From: Megalobrama amblycephala
Taxonomy: Eukaryota > Chordata > Actinopteri > Cypriniformes > Xenocyprididae
DNA: 64,000 bases
Direction of reading: 5' to 3'
NCBI RefSeq assembly: GCF_018812025.1
Contig: NC_063045.1
Location: forward strand, 21,642,656 to 21,706,655
Shown here: positions 1 through 12,310 of the stretch, piece by piece
How the letters are laid out: every line of letters starts with the position of its first letter
Position numbering within the stretch: position 1 is the first letter of the stretch
The notes under the pieces: model-generated
Seen by the model: the letters and a program-made list of their open reading frames with translations, nothing else
Told to the model about the DNA's origin: nothing
The model's database searches: none
Translations under genes and position numbers: made by a program

Positions 1-97
1 CACTTTAAGTGGAGTGACATAAATGGTGCTATCACTTGAATATCGCACGGCTTTCAGCCAATCGGATTCGAGAACCAGAAAGAACTGTTGTATAAAC

Positions 98-130
<33 letters not shown>

Positions 131-155
131 CACATATATATACACACACATACAG
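98..155. repeat. AT/CA dinucleotide microsatellite
   Basis: An (AT)n tract grades into ATACAC and CACA repeats. No gene is associated; the short ORF across it is an artefact of the repeat. Confidence 0.9.
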
Positions 156-910
156 TACATGTACATGTGTGTAGTTGTATGTTGCAGTATGTACTGTGTC
201 TGTATCAAATATATGTACTGTACTCTATAAAATGCAAGTGGATATCTGTTCTGTCTATGAAACCTTTGAATGATGGCTGCACCTGACCAGCATTGACTGT
301 TGTATTGAGATTGTGTGATTTAGAACAGGGTCCATAATGTGGCCCTTATTTAATCAGAAATGTGTCTATGTTCTTGGCCTCTTCTCTGTTTTGCCTCTCT
401 ACTCACTACACATCCTTACTCCACTTCTTCCCAGCTGTTGACCCTGTTTGTTTTTCTTGTTGTTCTTCCATCATTAAAAATTGTAACACTGTGTTGTGCT
501 CTGTCTAAATATGCTTGCTGCACCTCTGAGCTATTACAGTTTTTCTCAGTCACTTTGGTACATTCTCGGATCATCCTTAATATTTGCAAACCAGTCAGTG
601 TATTTCTTGATACAATTTGTACAAACAGCACTAGACAAATGGAATGCCTGCAAAAGTAATGCTCAAAATCCTTAGTTCATCTCTCAAAAGTAAGCATTTA
701 TGTCAGTGAACATATCAGTGCCATCAGAATGACCAGCCCTTTTGTCATTGTTCACAAACAAAAGCATTAGCCAAGTTTTCAATAAAACTGTACTCTGGCA
801 GTATTTCTTGATGTAGAATATGGTGACGGCTTTGATGACAGTGATTGAAAATGAACCAGGCTGCAATTTTTCTTTATGGAAAATATTAATTTAAACAGTA
901 CAAATTTGCA
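156..910. other. Intergenic, no gene seen
   Basis: AT-rich unique-looking sequence. The ORFs here (up to 99 codons) have no recognisable domain, signal or splice context. Confidence 0.5.
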
Positions 911-1255
911 TACACAGTAAAATCCCCAGAGTTAAATCAACTCTACTCAGAGTACATATGGTCCTTCTCTAAATAGTGTTAAAGTAACACTGAAGCAGAG
1001 TTAAAGTTAATGAGATAATGAAGCAATTAATAAGGCTGTGACTGAAGTCAGTTACAGTTCTTGCGTTTCTATTTTCTTCTGTGATTCTGCTTGTTAACAG
1101 CAGGTGTTCATCACTAATTCACAATCATCCCTTCATTAATTGTTTAATTATCTCATTATCTTTAACTCTGCTTCAGTGTTATTTTAACACTATTTAGAGA
1201 GGGACCATATGTACTCTGAGCAGAGTTGATTTAACTCTGGAGATTTTGCTGTGTA
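911..1255. mobile_element. Palindromic MITE
   Basis: The two arms are near-perfect inverted copies. TACACAGTAAAATCCCCAGA at the left is mirrored by TCTGGAGATTTTGCTGTGTA at the right, and the similarity continues inward for about 120 bp through the segment containing CATATGGTCC and AACTCTGCTTCAGTG. There is no coding sequence. Each end carries TA, compatible with a TA target duplication of a Tc1/mariner-type non-autonomous element. Family assignment is inference. Confidence 0.85.
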
Positions 1256-1601
1256 TTACTGTATGTGGGATTTTGATCACAAGAGATGGCAGGATTCAAA
1301 GTTATGCTTTTATCTTTAATCACTGTGAATAATAATTATATTGTTTGTTTGATGCTAAATATAATAAAAAGAAAGACTGATTAAACTAAAATCTGTGCTT
1401 GCAAAGGTACCGTAATTACATAAAAAAAACACAAAACACATTCCGTGCTCAGTTTTTTGGCGGCATGAAGCTTTCATTAGACCAATGAAATTGCCGAACG
1501 GGTTAAGGTCAAACAACTTTTTTGTTTACTGTTTAGATTAAATCGAGCGCGCTCAAACTTCCCATCATTCTGATTACGGTTGTCATTTTGTCACCATCAT
1601 A

Positions 1602-2745
1602 ATGGCAAAGACACGGAGAAATGCATATGATGCAGCTTTCAAGTTGTAGGCGATTGATCTGGCTGTTGGAAAAGGAAATAGAGCTGCTGCACGGGATCTT
1701 GGTCTTAATGAGTTGATAATAAGATGTTGGAAACAGCAGCGTGAGGAATTGACTCGGTGCAAAAAGACAACTAAAGCTTTCAGAGGTAAGAAAAGCAGAT
1801 GGCCCAAACTAGAAAATGACTCGAAGACTGGGTCAACACACAGAGAGCAGACGGCCGAGGTGTTTCAACTGTGCAGATCTGACTGAAAGCCAAAACAATC
1901 GCCACTGCAATGAAGTTTGAAGATTTTAGAGGTGGACCATCGTGGTGTCTCAGATTTATGAGACGTAAAGGCCTGTCCATCAGGGTATGGACGAGTCTGT
2001 GTCAGCAGCTCCCTTCCGACTACGAGGAAAAAGTTTCAAACTTCCACAAATTCACTGATGCAAAGATAGCGGAGCATTCCATTGGCCCGCACAACATCAT
2101 AAATATGGATGAGGTTCCTCTGACGTTTGACCTGCCGCTCACTCGGACTGTCAACAGGAAAGGCGAATCATCCGTCACGCTGAAAACAACCGGGCATGAA
2201 AAAACGCACTTAAACTGTGTTCTGAGCTGCACGGCATCAGGAGAAAAACTTCCACCGATGGTGAATTTTAAATGCTTGACGATGCCAAAAGAAAAAATTC
2301 CCGAAAGGAATTGTTGTGAAAGTCAACAAGAAAGGATGGATGACGGAAGGCTTAATGCATGAATGGCATACGGAGTGTTACGGCAAGCGACCGGGAGGAT
2401 TCTTTCACAGGAACAAGGCATTGCTCATTTTGGACAGCATGAGGGCCCGCATAACCGATTCAGTGAAAGAAGCCATCAAGAGGACAAACTCAATTCCAGC
2501 TGTGATTCCTGGAGGCACAACAAAGTATTTGCAGCCATTCGACATCAGTGTAAATCGTGCATTTAAGGTGGCGCTCCGTGTTCAGTGGGAGGCTTGGATG
2601 ACAAGTGGGGAGAAATCCTTCACTAAAACGGGACGTATGTGAAGAGCAACTTATGGTCACGTCTGCCAGTGGGTCCTGACAGCGTGCAGCATTGTCAAAA
2701 AATCCACTATCATCAATGGGTTTCGAAAGGTTTCGTTAACACTCT
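1602..2745 (+). pseudogene. Decayed pogo/Tigger-like (DDE) transposase
   Basis: The reading starts at ATG 1602 with MAKTRRNAYDAAFKL, then a TAG, then AARDLGLNESIIRCW-like sequence. This is the N-terminal helix-turn-helix of CENP-B/pogo-type transposases. The DDE_1-like core follows in another frame (1910-2362), with NMDEVPLTFD as the first catalytic Asp region and a conserved GHEKTHLNCVL stretch. Near 2300 the frame shifts again into 2316-2642, which has KALLILDSMRARITD (second Asp region) and VIPGGTTKYLQPFDISVN. A last frame change near 2640 leads to a conserved tail that ends about 2745. One stop and at least three frame changes mean no transposase can be made. A domesticated POGK/JRK-like gene is unlikely given these breaks. 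Terminal inverted repeats were not identified. Confidence 0.88.
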
Positions 2746-3520
2746 GAGGTCTGAAAACGCGCCGGCGCGTTTTGCAGGTTTTTTTTCACATTGCAGCAAA
2801 ACAGACTTAAAATACTCCGTCATTTTTTGTCATAGAGACATAAGTAATATATCAATTGAAACTATAGAATATCTTCTTTTATTTGTATACACTCAGAGTA
2901 AAAACACAATGTTGTGCTTTTTGTAAAATAAAGAAAACTAACATGATGCGTGATTTCTCCTCTCCCTCTGAACGAAGTCCAATCTGATAGTTCTCAGAAA
3001 ATGAACTGTAACTTAGTGAATACTAATCACAGAAAAGTTAAACTTATGTCTAAAAAAACGTTAAGATGTCAGGTTTTAAATCATTTAAGTCAAATCGAAA
3101 ACAAACCTTCTGTGTTTATGTAATCTGTATGAAAAGAGAGCCATGTCAGAAGTCCGTGATTCAGCTCATTATCTGCTAATGCGGCCACGCCCACGGAGCC
3201 AGCGCTATTCAGACGCAAATTCAGAGGCAATACATGCATTCATCGTCTCAATCGTGTATTTATTGTCTTGAAAAGTGTTTATCTGGATGTAAAAGTCATG
3301 GTTAGGGAGCTCTAGAAGACATGCAGTTAGTTCCTGTTTTCTTTTCTTCTACAGATGAATTTTAGATGAGTTTTTGTTTCTTTAGCGCCCTCCGGCTGCA
3401 GTATGAATTGGAAACTCCATTCATGGAATAGCCTCTTATTCTTTTTAGATGAATTTGTGGACTAAAAATGCACAGAGAGCGCCCTCCGACTTCAAGGATG
3501 AATTGAAAACACCAGCGCTC
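2746..3520. other. Intergenic, no gene seen
   Basis: AT-rich sequence. Two similar segments, near 3380-3416 and 3475-3510 (GCGCCCTCCG followed by a GAATTG-AAAC motif), suggest a small degenerate direct repeat just before the assembly gap. No coding evidence. Confidence 0.45.
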
Positions 3521-4520
3521 NNNNNNNNNNNNNNNNNNNNNNNNNNNNNNNNNNNNNNNNNNNNNNNNNNNNNNNNNNNNNNNNNNNNNNNNNNNNNNNN
3601 NNNNNNNNNNNNNNNNNNNNNNNNNNNNNNNNNNNNNNNNNNNNNNNNNNNNNNNNNNNNNNNNNNNNNNNNNNNNNNNNNNNNNNNNNNNNNNNNNNNN
3701 NNNNNNNNNNNNNNNNNNNNNNNNNNNNNNNNNNNNNNNNNNNNNNNNNNNNNNNNNNNNNNNNNNNNNNNNNNNNNNNNNNNNNNNNNNNNNNNNNNNN
3801 NNNNNNNNNNNNNNNNNNNNNNNNNNNNNNNNNNNNNNNNNNNNNNNNNNNNNNNNNNNNNNNNNNNNNNNNNNNNNNNNNNNNNNNNNNNNNNNNNNNN
3901 NNNNNNNNNNNNNNNNNNNNNNNNNNNNNNNNNNNNNNNNNNNNNNNNNNNNNNNNNNNNNNNNNNNNNNNNNNNNNNNNNNNNNNNNNNNNNNNNNNNN
4001 NNNNNNNNNNNNNNNNNNNNNNNNNNNNNNNNNNNNNNNNNNNNNNNNNNNNNNNNNNNNNNNNNNNNNNNNNNNNNNNNNNNNNNNNNNNNNNNNNNNN
4101 NNNNNNNNNNNNNNNNNNNNNNNNNNNNNNNNNNNNNNNNNNNNNNNNNNNNNNNNNNNNNNNNNNNNNNNNNNNNNNNNNNNNNNNNNNNNNNNNNNNN
4201 NNNNNNNNNNNNNNNNNNNNNNNNNNNNNNNNNNNNNNNNNNNNNNNNNNNNNNNNNNNNNNNNNNNNNNNNNNNNNNNNNNNNNNNNNNNNNNNNNNNN
4301 NNNNNNNNNNNNNNNNNNNNNNNNNNNNNNNNNNNNNNNNNNNNNNNNNNNNNNNNNNNNNNNNNNNNNNNNNNNNNNNNNNNNNNNNNNNNNNNNNNNN
4401 NNNNNNNNNNNNNNNNNNNNNNNNNNNNNNNNNNNNNNNNNNNNNNNNNNNNNNNNNNNNNNNNNNNNNNNNNNNNNNNNNNNNNNNNNNNNNNNNNNNN
4501 NNNNNNNNNNNNNNNNNNNN
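3521..4520. other. Assembly gap (exactly 1,000 N)
   Basis: A round-number run of N, so a placeholder of unknown true length. Its right edge falls directly inside the minisatellite, which probably caused the assembly break. Reading frames drawn through it are meaningless. Confidence 0.98.
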
Positions 4521-6240
4521 ATATAATGTTGAAGATGATGAAGCTGAAGAAGATGAAGTTGAAGCATATAATGTTGAAGAAGATGAAGTTGAAGCATACA
4601 ACATTGAAGCAGTTAAATTTGAAGAAAATGAAGCTGAAAAAGATGAAGTTGAAGATGATGAAGCTGAAGAAGATGAAGTTGAAGATGATGAAGCAGAAGA
4701 CGAAGTGAAAATGATGAAGCTGAAGAAGATGAAGTTGAAGCATATAATGTTGAAGATGAAGTTGAAGCATATAATGTTGAAGAAGATGAAGTTGAAGCAT
4801 ACAACATTGAAGCAGTTGAATTTGCAGAAGATGAAGCTGAAGAAGATGAAGTTGAAGCATATAATGTTGAAGAAGATGAAGCTGAAGAAGTTGAAGATGA
4901 AGCTGAAGATGAAGTTGAAGCATATAATGTTGAAGAAGATGAAGTTGAAGCATACAACATTGAAGCAGTTGAATTTGAAGATGAAGATGAAGCTGTAGTA
5001 GAAGACGAAGTTGAAGTACATAATGTTGAAGAAGTTGAAGCTGAAGAAGAAGTTGAAGATGAAGCTGAAGATGAAGTTGAAGTATATAATGTTGAAGAAG
5101 TTGAAGTTGAAGCATACAACATTGAAGTTGAAGCAGTTGAATTTGAAGAACATTGAAGCAGTTGAATTTGAAGATGAAGATGAAGATGAAGCTGTAGAAG
5201 ATGAAGTTGAATTATATAATGCTGAAGAAGTTGAAGCTGAAGAAGATGAAGTTGAATTATATAATGTTGAAGAAGCTGAAGATGTTGAAGCTAAAGAAGA
5301 TGAAGTTGAATTATATAATGCTGAAGAAGTTGAAGCTGAAGAAGATGAAGTTGAAGCATATAATGTTGAAGAAAATGAAGCTGAAGAAGAAGTTGAAGAT
5401 GAAGCTGAAGATGAAGTTGAAGCATACAACATTGAAGCAGTTGAATTTGAAGATGAAGATGAAGCTGTAGAAGATGAAGTTGAAGTATATAATGTTGAAG
5501 AAGTTGAAGCTGAAGAAGATGAAGTTGAAGTATATAATGTTGAAGAAGTTGAAGCTGAAGAAGATGAAGTTGAATTATATAATGCTGAAGAAGTTAAAGC
5601 TGAAGAAGATGAAGTTGAATTATATAATGCTGAAGAAGTTAAAGCTGTAGAAGATGAAGTTGAATTATGTAGTGCTGAAGAAGTTGAAGCTAAAGAAGAT
5701 GAAGTTGAATTATATAATGTTGAAGAAGTTGAAGCTGAAGAAGATGAAGTTGAAGTATATAATGTTGAAGAAGTTGAAGCTGAAGAAGGTGAAGTTGAAG
5801 TATATAATGTTGAAGAAGTTGAAGCTGAAGAAGGTGAAGTTGAAGTATAAGAAGAAGTAATGTTGAAGAAGTTGAAGCTGAAGAAGATAAAGTTGAAGTA
5901 TAAGTATATAATGTTGAAGAAGTTGAAGCAAGAAGATGTTGAAGAAGTGAAGAAGTAAAGAAGATGAAGTTGAATTATATAATGCTGAAGAAGATGAAGT
6001 TGAAGTATATAATGTTGAAGAAGTTCAAGAAGATGAAGTTGAATTATATAATGTTGAAGAAGTTAAAGCTGAAGAAGATGAAGTTGAATTATATAATGTT
6101 GAAGAAGTTGAAGCTGAAGAAGATGAAGTTGAATTATATAATGTTGAAGAAGTTGAAGCTGAAGAAGATGAAGTTGAAGATGAAGCTGAAGATGAAGTTG
6201 AAGCATATGCATTTGAAGCAGATGAATGTGAAGCATATTG
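4521..6240 (+). repeat. Purine-rich minisatellite encoding an acidic repeat in one frame
   Basis: Tandem array of GAAGA/TGAAG/TTGAA-type words with interspersed TATATAATGTTGAAG. A common unit is about 45 nt and translates as EEVEAEEDEVELYNV in one frame; longer variants contain YNIEAVEFEDEDEAVEDE. The acidic frame is open from about 5152 to 5850 but is broken on both sides, near 4700, 5150 and 5850. The plus strand is almost pure purine apart from T, so long ORFs appear in several frames. Lys/Leu-rich, Ser-rich and Phe-rich readings are all artefacts of the repeat. No start, splice site or flanking exon supports a gene. The array is truncated on the left by the gap. Confidence 0.9.
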
Positions 6241-6388
6241 GAGCGGTTTCCCAGACAGAGATTAAGCCTAGTCCTAGAATAAATTGGCCCTTTAAACTAG
6301 ATTAACTGAAATATGCTTTCTCTGTCATGGTTTTGAATAGTCCTAGGCCAGAGTTTAATAAGCGAGTGAGGCTTAAATTAAGTGAGGC

Positions 6389-7140
6389 TGTTACGCCCCG
6401 GTAGTTGTTTGTGCCTCTGTGTGTATTTTTGGTCTATTTTGTAGGCACGCCTACACAGGATGGCTATTGTTTCGGGAAGCTGTCAATCCTGATTAGTTTG
6501 CGTAACGGCATGTTTTCCACTGCCAGTCCTGTCTGGCTCCAGGGTTTAAAAGAAAGTCATTAAGGAACACGAACACAGCTTTACTTTCCTGTTCTTTTGT
6601 GTTTATTTAATCCCTTTAGTTAATTTTGTTTTGTTTAATGACACTTATGTTGTACAGTTTTGAATGGTCATTTTGTTTCCTTTTGCTATTTGATTTCTTA
6701 TCATTTCTTACTTCGATTATGTTATGCTCTTCGCCCTATGGGAAAATGGACAGGTAATATGTCACGTGACGTACATGTTGAAACACCCAGTGACTTCAAT
6801 GTATACACATCAGTTTAGAAGTGAGCGGCACTTTTGTATGTTTTGTTTGGTGAGAAATACGCTGAAGACTTGCTTTTCTTATTTTTCTTTTCATTAGTTA
6901 GGTTAGATATTGAACTTGAGTTAGATCAAAGTTTTGTTTTGTTTTGTTCTTTTCTTTTCTTTGGCACCTCTTTTGTCCTTTCCCACGGTTTATTATTTTT
7001 GTTTATGTAAATATTGTATATATTTTTCCTTATATATTTGTTATTCTGTTACTTTTTTATTATTTCTATTATTGTCATTATTATCTCACACCTTATTTTT
7101 CCTGATTGTGAAATAAATTACGTTTATTGGCAGTTTGTGT
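6389..7140 (+). mobile_element. Possible LTR-like sequence
   Basis: Starts with TGTTACGCC, carries a TTTAAAAG TATA-like box near 6545, and has AATAAA near 7112, as in a retroelement LTR. No matching target duplication or clean CA end was found, so the extent and identity are doubtful. The T-rich stretch 6,600-7,120 has no coding evidence. Confidence 0.25.
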
Positions 7141-7224
7141 AGCGTTTTGTCTTTTGCCACCATTTACCACTTCAGATTAAATTAATTGAAAATTGAATTT
7201 ACCTTGGCATAGTTAAATAATTAT

Positions 7225-7912
7225 AGTTCTGTACATGGAAATGACATACAGTGAGTCTCAAACACCATTGTTTCCTTCTTCTTATGTACATATAATGCGT
7301 GAAACACACCATGGAAAAACAAGCGAATCTCAACATAACACCAACTGTGACGCAGTCTGGATCATTAAATATGTACGCCCCCAATATTTGCATATGCCAG
7401 CCCATGTTCAAGGCATTAGACAAGCCAGTATTAACATCTGGAGCAGCACAGATGAATCATCAGACTTTATGCAGGTAAGCAAGCAAGGACAATAGTGAAA
7501 AATGGCAGATGGAGCAATAATAACTGACATGATCCATGATATCATGATATTTTTAGTGATATTTGTAAATTGTCTTTCTAAATGTTTCACTAGCATGTTG
7601 CTAATGTACTGTTAAATGTGGTTAAAGTTACCATCGTTTCTTACTGTATTCACGGAGACAAGAGAGCTGTCGTTATTTTCATTTTTAAACACGTGACGAA
7701 CACTTTGTAAAGATTCATTTTGAGGGTTATATTAGCTGTGTGAACTTTGTTCATGCAATGTATTATAGAGTTGCGAGCTGGGGGGCATAGGCAGTTAAAA
7801 AATTGGATAATAAAAATCTATGGGGTATTTTGAGCTGAAACTTCACAGACACATTCAGGGGACACCTTAGACTTATATTACATCTTGTGAAATAGTGTTG
7901 TAGGGCACCTTT
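7225..7912. repeat. Dispersed fish repeat (non-coding)
   Basis: Sequence around TTTGCATATGCCAGCC and the end segment with CACAGACACATTC and GGGCACCTTTAAT resemble a repeat I recall as widespread in cyprinid genomes. The 86-codon ORF inside is not supported as a gene. Boundaries are approximate; family is from memory. Confidence 0.45.
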
Positions 7913-10565
7913 AATATTAGCAGTTGTTTGCATTTTTTTTTTCTGAAAAAATTAAGATTAATATTTACTTTATCTGAATGTCCTGCTCCAATGGCGCCCA
8001 TGTTGGATTTAGGTCAGGATGACTAATTGATCACAGAAAACTTGAAACAAATTATGTGACTAGCATACTCAAGACAGACCAGGCTGATAAAGGATGAAAG
8101 GATTTAATGTAAAAATCTTTCTTATGCCCCAAACAAGACACTGAAGAGTATGTGTATCTGGCTTCCCTTAATAAGACATGGGCTCCCCTAAAAACGTGAT
8201 TTGTGAAATTTTGGGGGGGTCTCAATAAATATTGACAATGTGTTATTTTGACGTGCAATTTCAGTTTTGTGTAATGTGATCATCGTGGATTATTATGTGT
8301 AAAACTGCAAAAATATCATTCATTCATTCATTACGGCGATTAAGATAACTATACATGCTATTCTTGTCATGAGCATCAAGGTGTGGGGGCGCTGCGGTGC
8401 AAATTCCACTCATGTTTAGTACATGTTAACTCGAACAGCAAAGGAAGCTGACCCCAGACCTGTGTTAAGGTGAGGCATGTTATTCACAATAATGTGTTGT
8501 GGCTGAGTTGTTAATGTTATAGCTCTACGTGATTTTCGATGTATTAGACCTAATTTAACGGAGGAATTTTGGTATTCTTCTGTAGCCTGACGAGTAACTT
8601 TAACCGTTGCTCTTGTGAACTCAAAGACAGCCTGATGCTTTACTATTTGTGGGTGCCTGTTTGTTTCACCTATCACTTTGTGTCGATAATGTAACATGGG
8701 GTAAATCCTGTATAGTGATTTGTCCTCTATAGTGCTTGCATAAAACAAGTAATGTAAGTAACTGTAACTCATTGTTAAAAAAAAAAAAAATCAAGCGGGC
8801 TCCCCCAAAGTCCACGGTATAGTTCGAACACTGCCAAGAATCAAACTCACAACTTTACAGAAGCCCAAGTCTTTGGGAGGATAAACGCACCACATTTCTA
8901 TTATTACTACTACTTTATCAGTGTGGTGGAAAAAAAATGGAAACTAACATTTTTTATTTCACCTCCTCAACATCCAGTTTGACTCCATCATGGAACAACA
9001 ACAAGTTCACTATCAACTAAAAATCTTTACAAAAGAAATACAATGTTCTATATAACACATGCTACCAATAATTAAAGGAAGCTATAAAAATATACCTTTG
9101 TGAATTTTAATCATGAACTCTTTGAAAAAAGATCTTTTAACAAATAACTATCACAAATATATATGCTAGCTCAAGGATAATTTCTCTACCAACAAATAAA
9201 TGGAATAATGATCTTTATTCTGAATGAACTGATCTATACTTTTTAGAACTTTTAGAATTCCAGAATACAGTTGCTACAATACAAAATAATACATTTTGTG
9301 TATTTCGCCCAAAGTAAATTGATTCAGATGTGTTAATGCTAATTCTGTAACGCGTGTGAACAGGCAGACAGATAAAGAAAAAGATGAATAAAGTTCCAAA
9401 ATAAGGTTTAATATGATCCAAACCGGTCGAGGTACATACACACATAACCGAAACGTGACCGGACAAAGACACATTGACTGAACTGAAATTATATACACAG
9501 ACGATTAACTCAAATGACAGACAGCTGTGATGATTAGTGCAGTGTCCATGGTGACTGATTGTGGCGGGAAAACAGAACAAAGGAGCACATGTGACTAATG
9601 AAAACAAACAAACTGAAAGTCCATGTGGTGTAAGGGTGTGACAAATACATGTACATACTGTCAAAATAGTTAAGATGATTATATTCACTCCTTACATACT
9701 GTACTGTACATACATAAAGAAACTCTGATCAGAAGTCATATATAAACTTGAAGTGCTTTAAGTCCCCTTCAGTATTTTTTTAGGAGATCTTTCTCCCATT
9801 AAAGCTTCAAAAGAAACAAAAACATTTATGTTTACCTCCTCTATATTAGCTAAAAAAGTAATACATAGGATAGAATAAAAATATCTATTACCCAATGGTT
9901 CAATCTATTGACAAACACATTAACACTTGACTAAAATGACTTAGAAACAAAATGACTGCTTCTGAAATTATATGGAGCCCTCTTGATGAAACATGAAATA
10001 ATATATATAATCAAAGGTGTGGATAAATTAGGTGTTTGGTGACCTGCGTCTAAGACTACGTGTATCGTTTTTTTTTTTTTTTTACTTGTTTGTTTGCCCT
10101 GTACTTGTATCCTGTAATGTACAGTATAACTGTGTATATGTGTTTTAAAGTCGAATATGTATGTGTTTCCATAAGTATAGGGTTTAACGTGTATGTATTC
10201 TGTGTACTCTGTGTATTTACAATAAATAAATAATAATAATAATAATGAAATAATGAATAAAAAATCTCTATTATTATTATTATAATAGTGTTGGATATAT
10301 ACAGTGTTATTATAGTGTTATTATACAGGCTCTGCTTGATGTATTTCCTGATTAAGAAACCTGATTCTCTTCTCAATATCCATTGGACTACTGCGTCTTT
10401 ACTACATTGTAAGGACCTCTGTTAAATCGAACTGCTCTTAACTTAAGCAGATAATTAATTTGTTTTACTTCTGGTTCACAGTTTCCCCTATTAAAAGTCA
10501 TGTTGCAGGATGTTTTGCCACTATGTCCGGCTGAGGGGACATGTGCCAGATGGGACGTCAGAGGT
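7913..10565. other. Intergenic, no gene seen
   Basis: Contains poly-A/T runs, a short CATT repeat near 8320, and a tRNA-like segment at about 8830-8895 on the minus strand. That segment has GTGAGTTTGATTC resembling a pol III B box, with an A-box-like TGGTGCGTTTA upstream, and is possibly an old SINE head. The minus-strand ORFs of 118 and 157 codons (8416-8772, 9215-9688) show no domain and composition typical of non-coding DNA. Confidence 0.4.
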
Positions 10566-10705
10566 GTCCAGTCCTGCTCCTGGAGGGACACTGAGTTCAG
10601 CTCCAACCCCAGTTAAACACACCCGAACCAGCTAATAGACAGGTGTGTTGAGGAAAGTTGGAGCTAAACTCTGCAGGACAGTGACCCTCCAGGACTGATC
10701 TGGAC
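10566..10705. mobile_element. Short palindromic repeat element
   Basis: GTCCAGTCCTGCTCCTGGAG at the left is mirrored by CTCCAGGACTGATCTGGAC at the right. The inner arms (CTCCAACC...ACACACC against GGTGTGTTGAGG...GTTGGAG) also pair. This is a foldback MITE-like unit with no coding capacity. Confidence 0.75.
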
Positions 10706-10797
10706 ATCCCCTGATATACAGACATGTTAATCTACTGGAAATGATACAATCTATTCCAACACAAACAAGAGTGGGGAAAAAATTACAGAATGAGATC

Positions 10798-11579
10798 CTA
10801 AAGTATTGTGCATCTGTCACTTTCACTGACTAGTCTTGCTCTTCTCTCAGTCTCCTCTTGTCTTTGTTTCTCCACTTGTAGTTGTCTCCTCTTTTCTTCC
10901 TCTCGTCGGAGTCTCTGAGCATCTTCAAACATCTGATTACTGTAGTGTCCTCCTCCATTCTGCTCTATCATTGTGTCAATCTTCTGCAGTAGATCATTCA
11001 CCTGCTCTCTGTTATTCTGATCTTTATTGTTGAAGACGTGAAATCTGCCTCCACACTGATCAACTAGACCTCTTAATCTACTGTTCTCCTTTAATGAGTT
11101 CCTCTCCAGGCTTTCCTTCTAGCTGATCTCCATGAGTGAAGAGAATGATGGAGTATTTTAACACCTCCTGACCAAACATCATCTCCATGATCTGAGGAAT
11201 CTGCTGATCAAGTGAATCTGTCAATGACTCTAAACACAATGAGAAAAGCATGAGGTCCAGGACTGGATAAATAAACACTTCTTGCTAACTCTGTCACTAA
11301 CTCTTCATGTTTTTAATGTGTGTGTGTCAAATAATGAAGGAGTATCAACTACAGACACAGATCTGCCTGAAACAGTGGCGTGAACATCTGAACATTCACA
11401 GGTTAATGAACATGCACTCATCTCAGAGTTAAACTCTTTCTGTCCCAGTATTGTGTTTCTAGATGCACTCTTCCCAACTTCACCTTTACCACCAGAAGAA
11501 CAATCCGTCTGGATGAGGAGACTGTCGACAGGAATATCCTGGATGTTGATGGGAATCCTTTGCTGTGGTTTTTTTGACA
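10798..11579 (-). pseudogene. Broken GIMAP (AIG1 GTPase) exon
   Basis: Read on the minus strand, an acceptor (CATACAG) at 11580 opens an exon closely matching the intact last GIMAP exon at 51,810-52,609. Both share IPINIQDIP near the start. The P-loop is altered to GGKGEVGKSASRNTILG (canonical GKTGVGKSASGNTILG), and the G3 motif reads VVDTPSLFDT. A frame break near 11,300 removes the middle of the domain; reading resumes at 11,278 with IMEMMFGQEVLKYSIILFTHG. A further break precedes 11,001, which gives QNNREQVNDLLQKIDTMIEQ on the original exon and a basic/Glu-rich C-terminus. At least two frame disruptions and lost G motifs mean it is dead as a GTPase. Its opposite orientation to the plus-strand GIMAP exons indicates an inverted duplication. 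Confidence 0.88.
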
Positions 11580-12030
11580 CTGTATGAACAAATAAAACCA
11601 AAAGAAGAATTACATAATTTAATACAACATGTACAAATTTTTATAGTTTCCTACAGTTAACATATAGTATCGATTCTGTCATCTCCACACTGGTTACCCC
11701 ATTCAAGTTTTGCTTGTAATGTCATGAACAGCAGCTACACTAATTAGTTTCCATTAGCTCTTCTGTCTCTGTAACTAGAGATTATTCCAGCTCCTTTGAT
11801 CTTAAAGACTTCAGATGACACGACATCTGTGAAGAGATGATGCCAAACCCTGCGAGGACTTCAGATCGTAATGTAGAAACATTCATTCTCTGTAAAGCTG
11901 CTTTGAAACTATATGTATTATGAAAAGTGATATACAAATAATTGTGCATTGAATTGTATTCTGTCTCCAGATCAGTTACTGCTGCTTAAACAAACTCTTT
12001 TAGTTTGTTACATTTTTACATTAGTTTTAA

Positions 12031-12310
12031 GTGGTAACATTTTCCAATAATGTTCATTAGTTAAACATTAATGTATTAACTAACGTGATCTAATCATAAG
12101 CAATACATTTGTTACTGTATTTACTAGTCTTTGCTAAACTTAATGAAAATAGTTCATGTTAGTTCACAGTGCATTAACCAATGTTAACACAAGTTAATAA
12201 TGTATTAGTAAATTTTGAAATTAACATTACCAAAGATTAATAAATGCTGTAGAAGTGCAGTTCATTAATTAATGTATATGTTAACTAATGAACCTTATTG
12301 TAAAGTGTTT
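12031..12310. mobile_element. MITE-like element with imperfect inverted ends
   Basis: The left end GTGGTAACATTTTCCAATAA-TGTTCATTAGTTAA is an imperfect inverted copy of the right end TTAACTAATGAACC-TTATTGTAAAGTG. The interior is AT-rich with TTAACA/TGTTAA words and no ORF. This resembles a very common fish non-autonomous DNA element. Confidence 0.65.

Noticed and set aside
3362..5432. Very long minus-strand ORFs rich in Leu, Phe or Ser
   Set aside because: They run through 1,000 N and the minisatellite; long frames in all readings follow from repeat composition.
5011..5850. 279-codon ORF as a real acidic protein gene
   Set aside because: Its start lies in the Lys/Leu frame of the repeat, the acidic frame is broken on both sides, and no splice or promoter evidence exists; kept only as a finding.
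4521..6240. CRISPR-like array
   Set aside because: Units are contiguous and variable with no unique spacers, in an animal genome; this is a minisatellite.
8416..8772. 118-codon minus-strand ORF
   Set aside because: No recognisable motif or neighbour; consistent with chance opening in AT-rich DNA.
9215..9688. 157-codon minus-strand ORF
   Set aside because: No domain, biased hydrophobic composition, overlapping ORF in another frame, no splice context.
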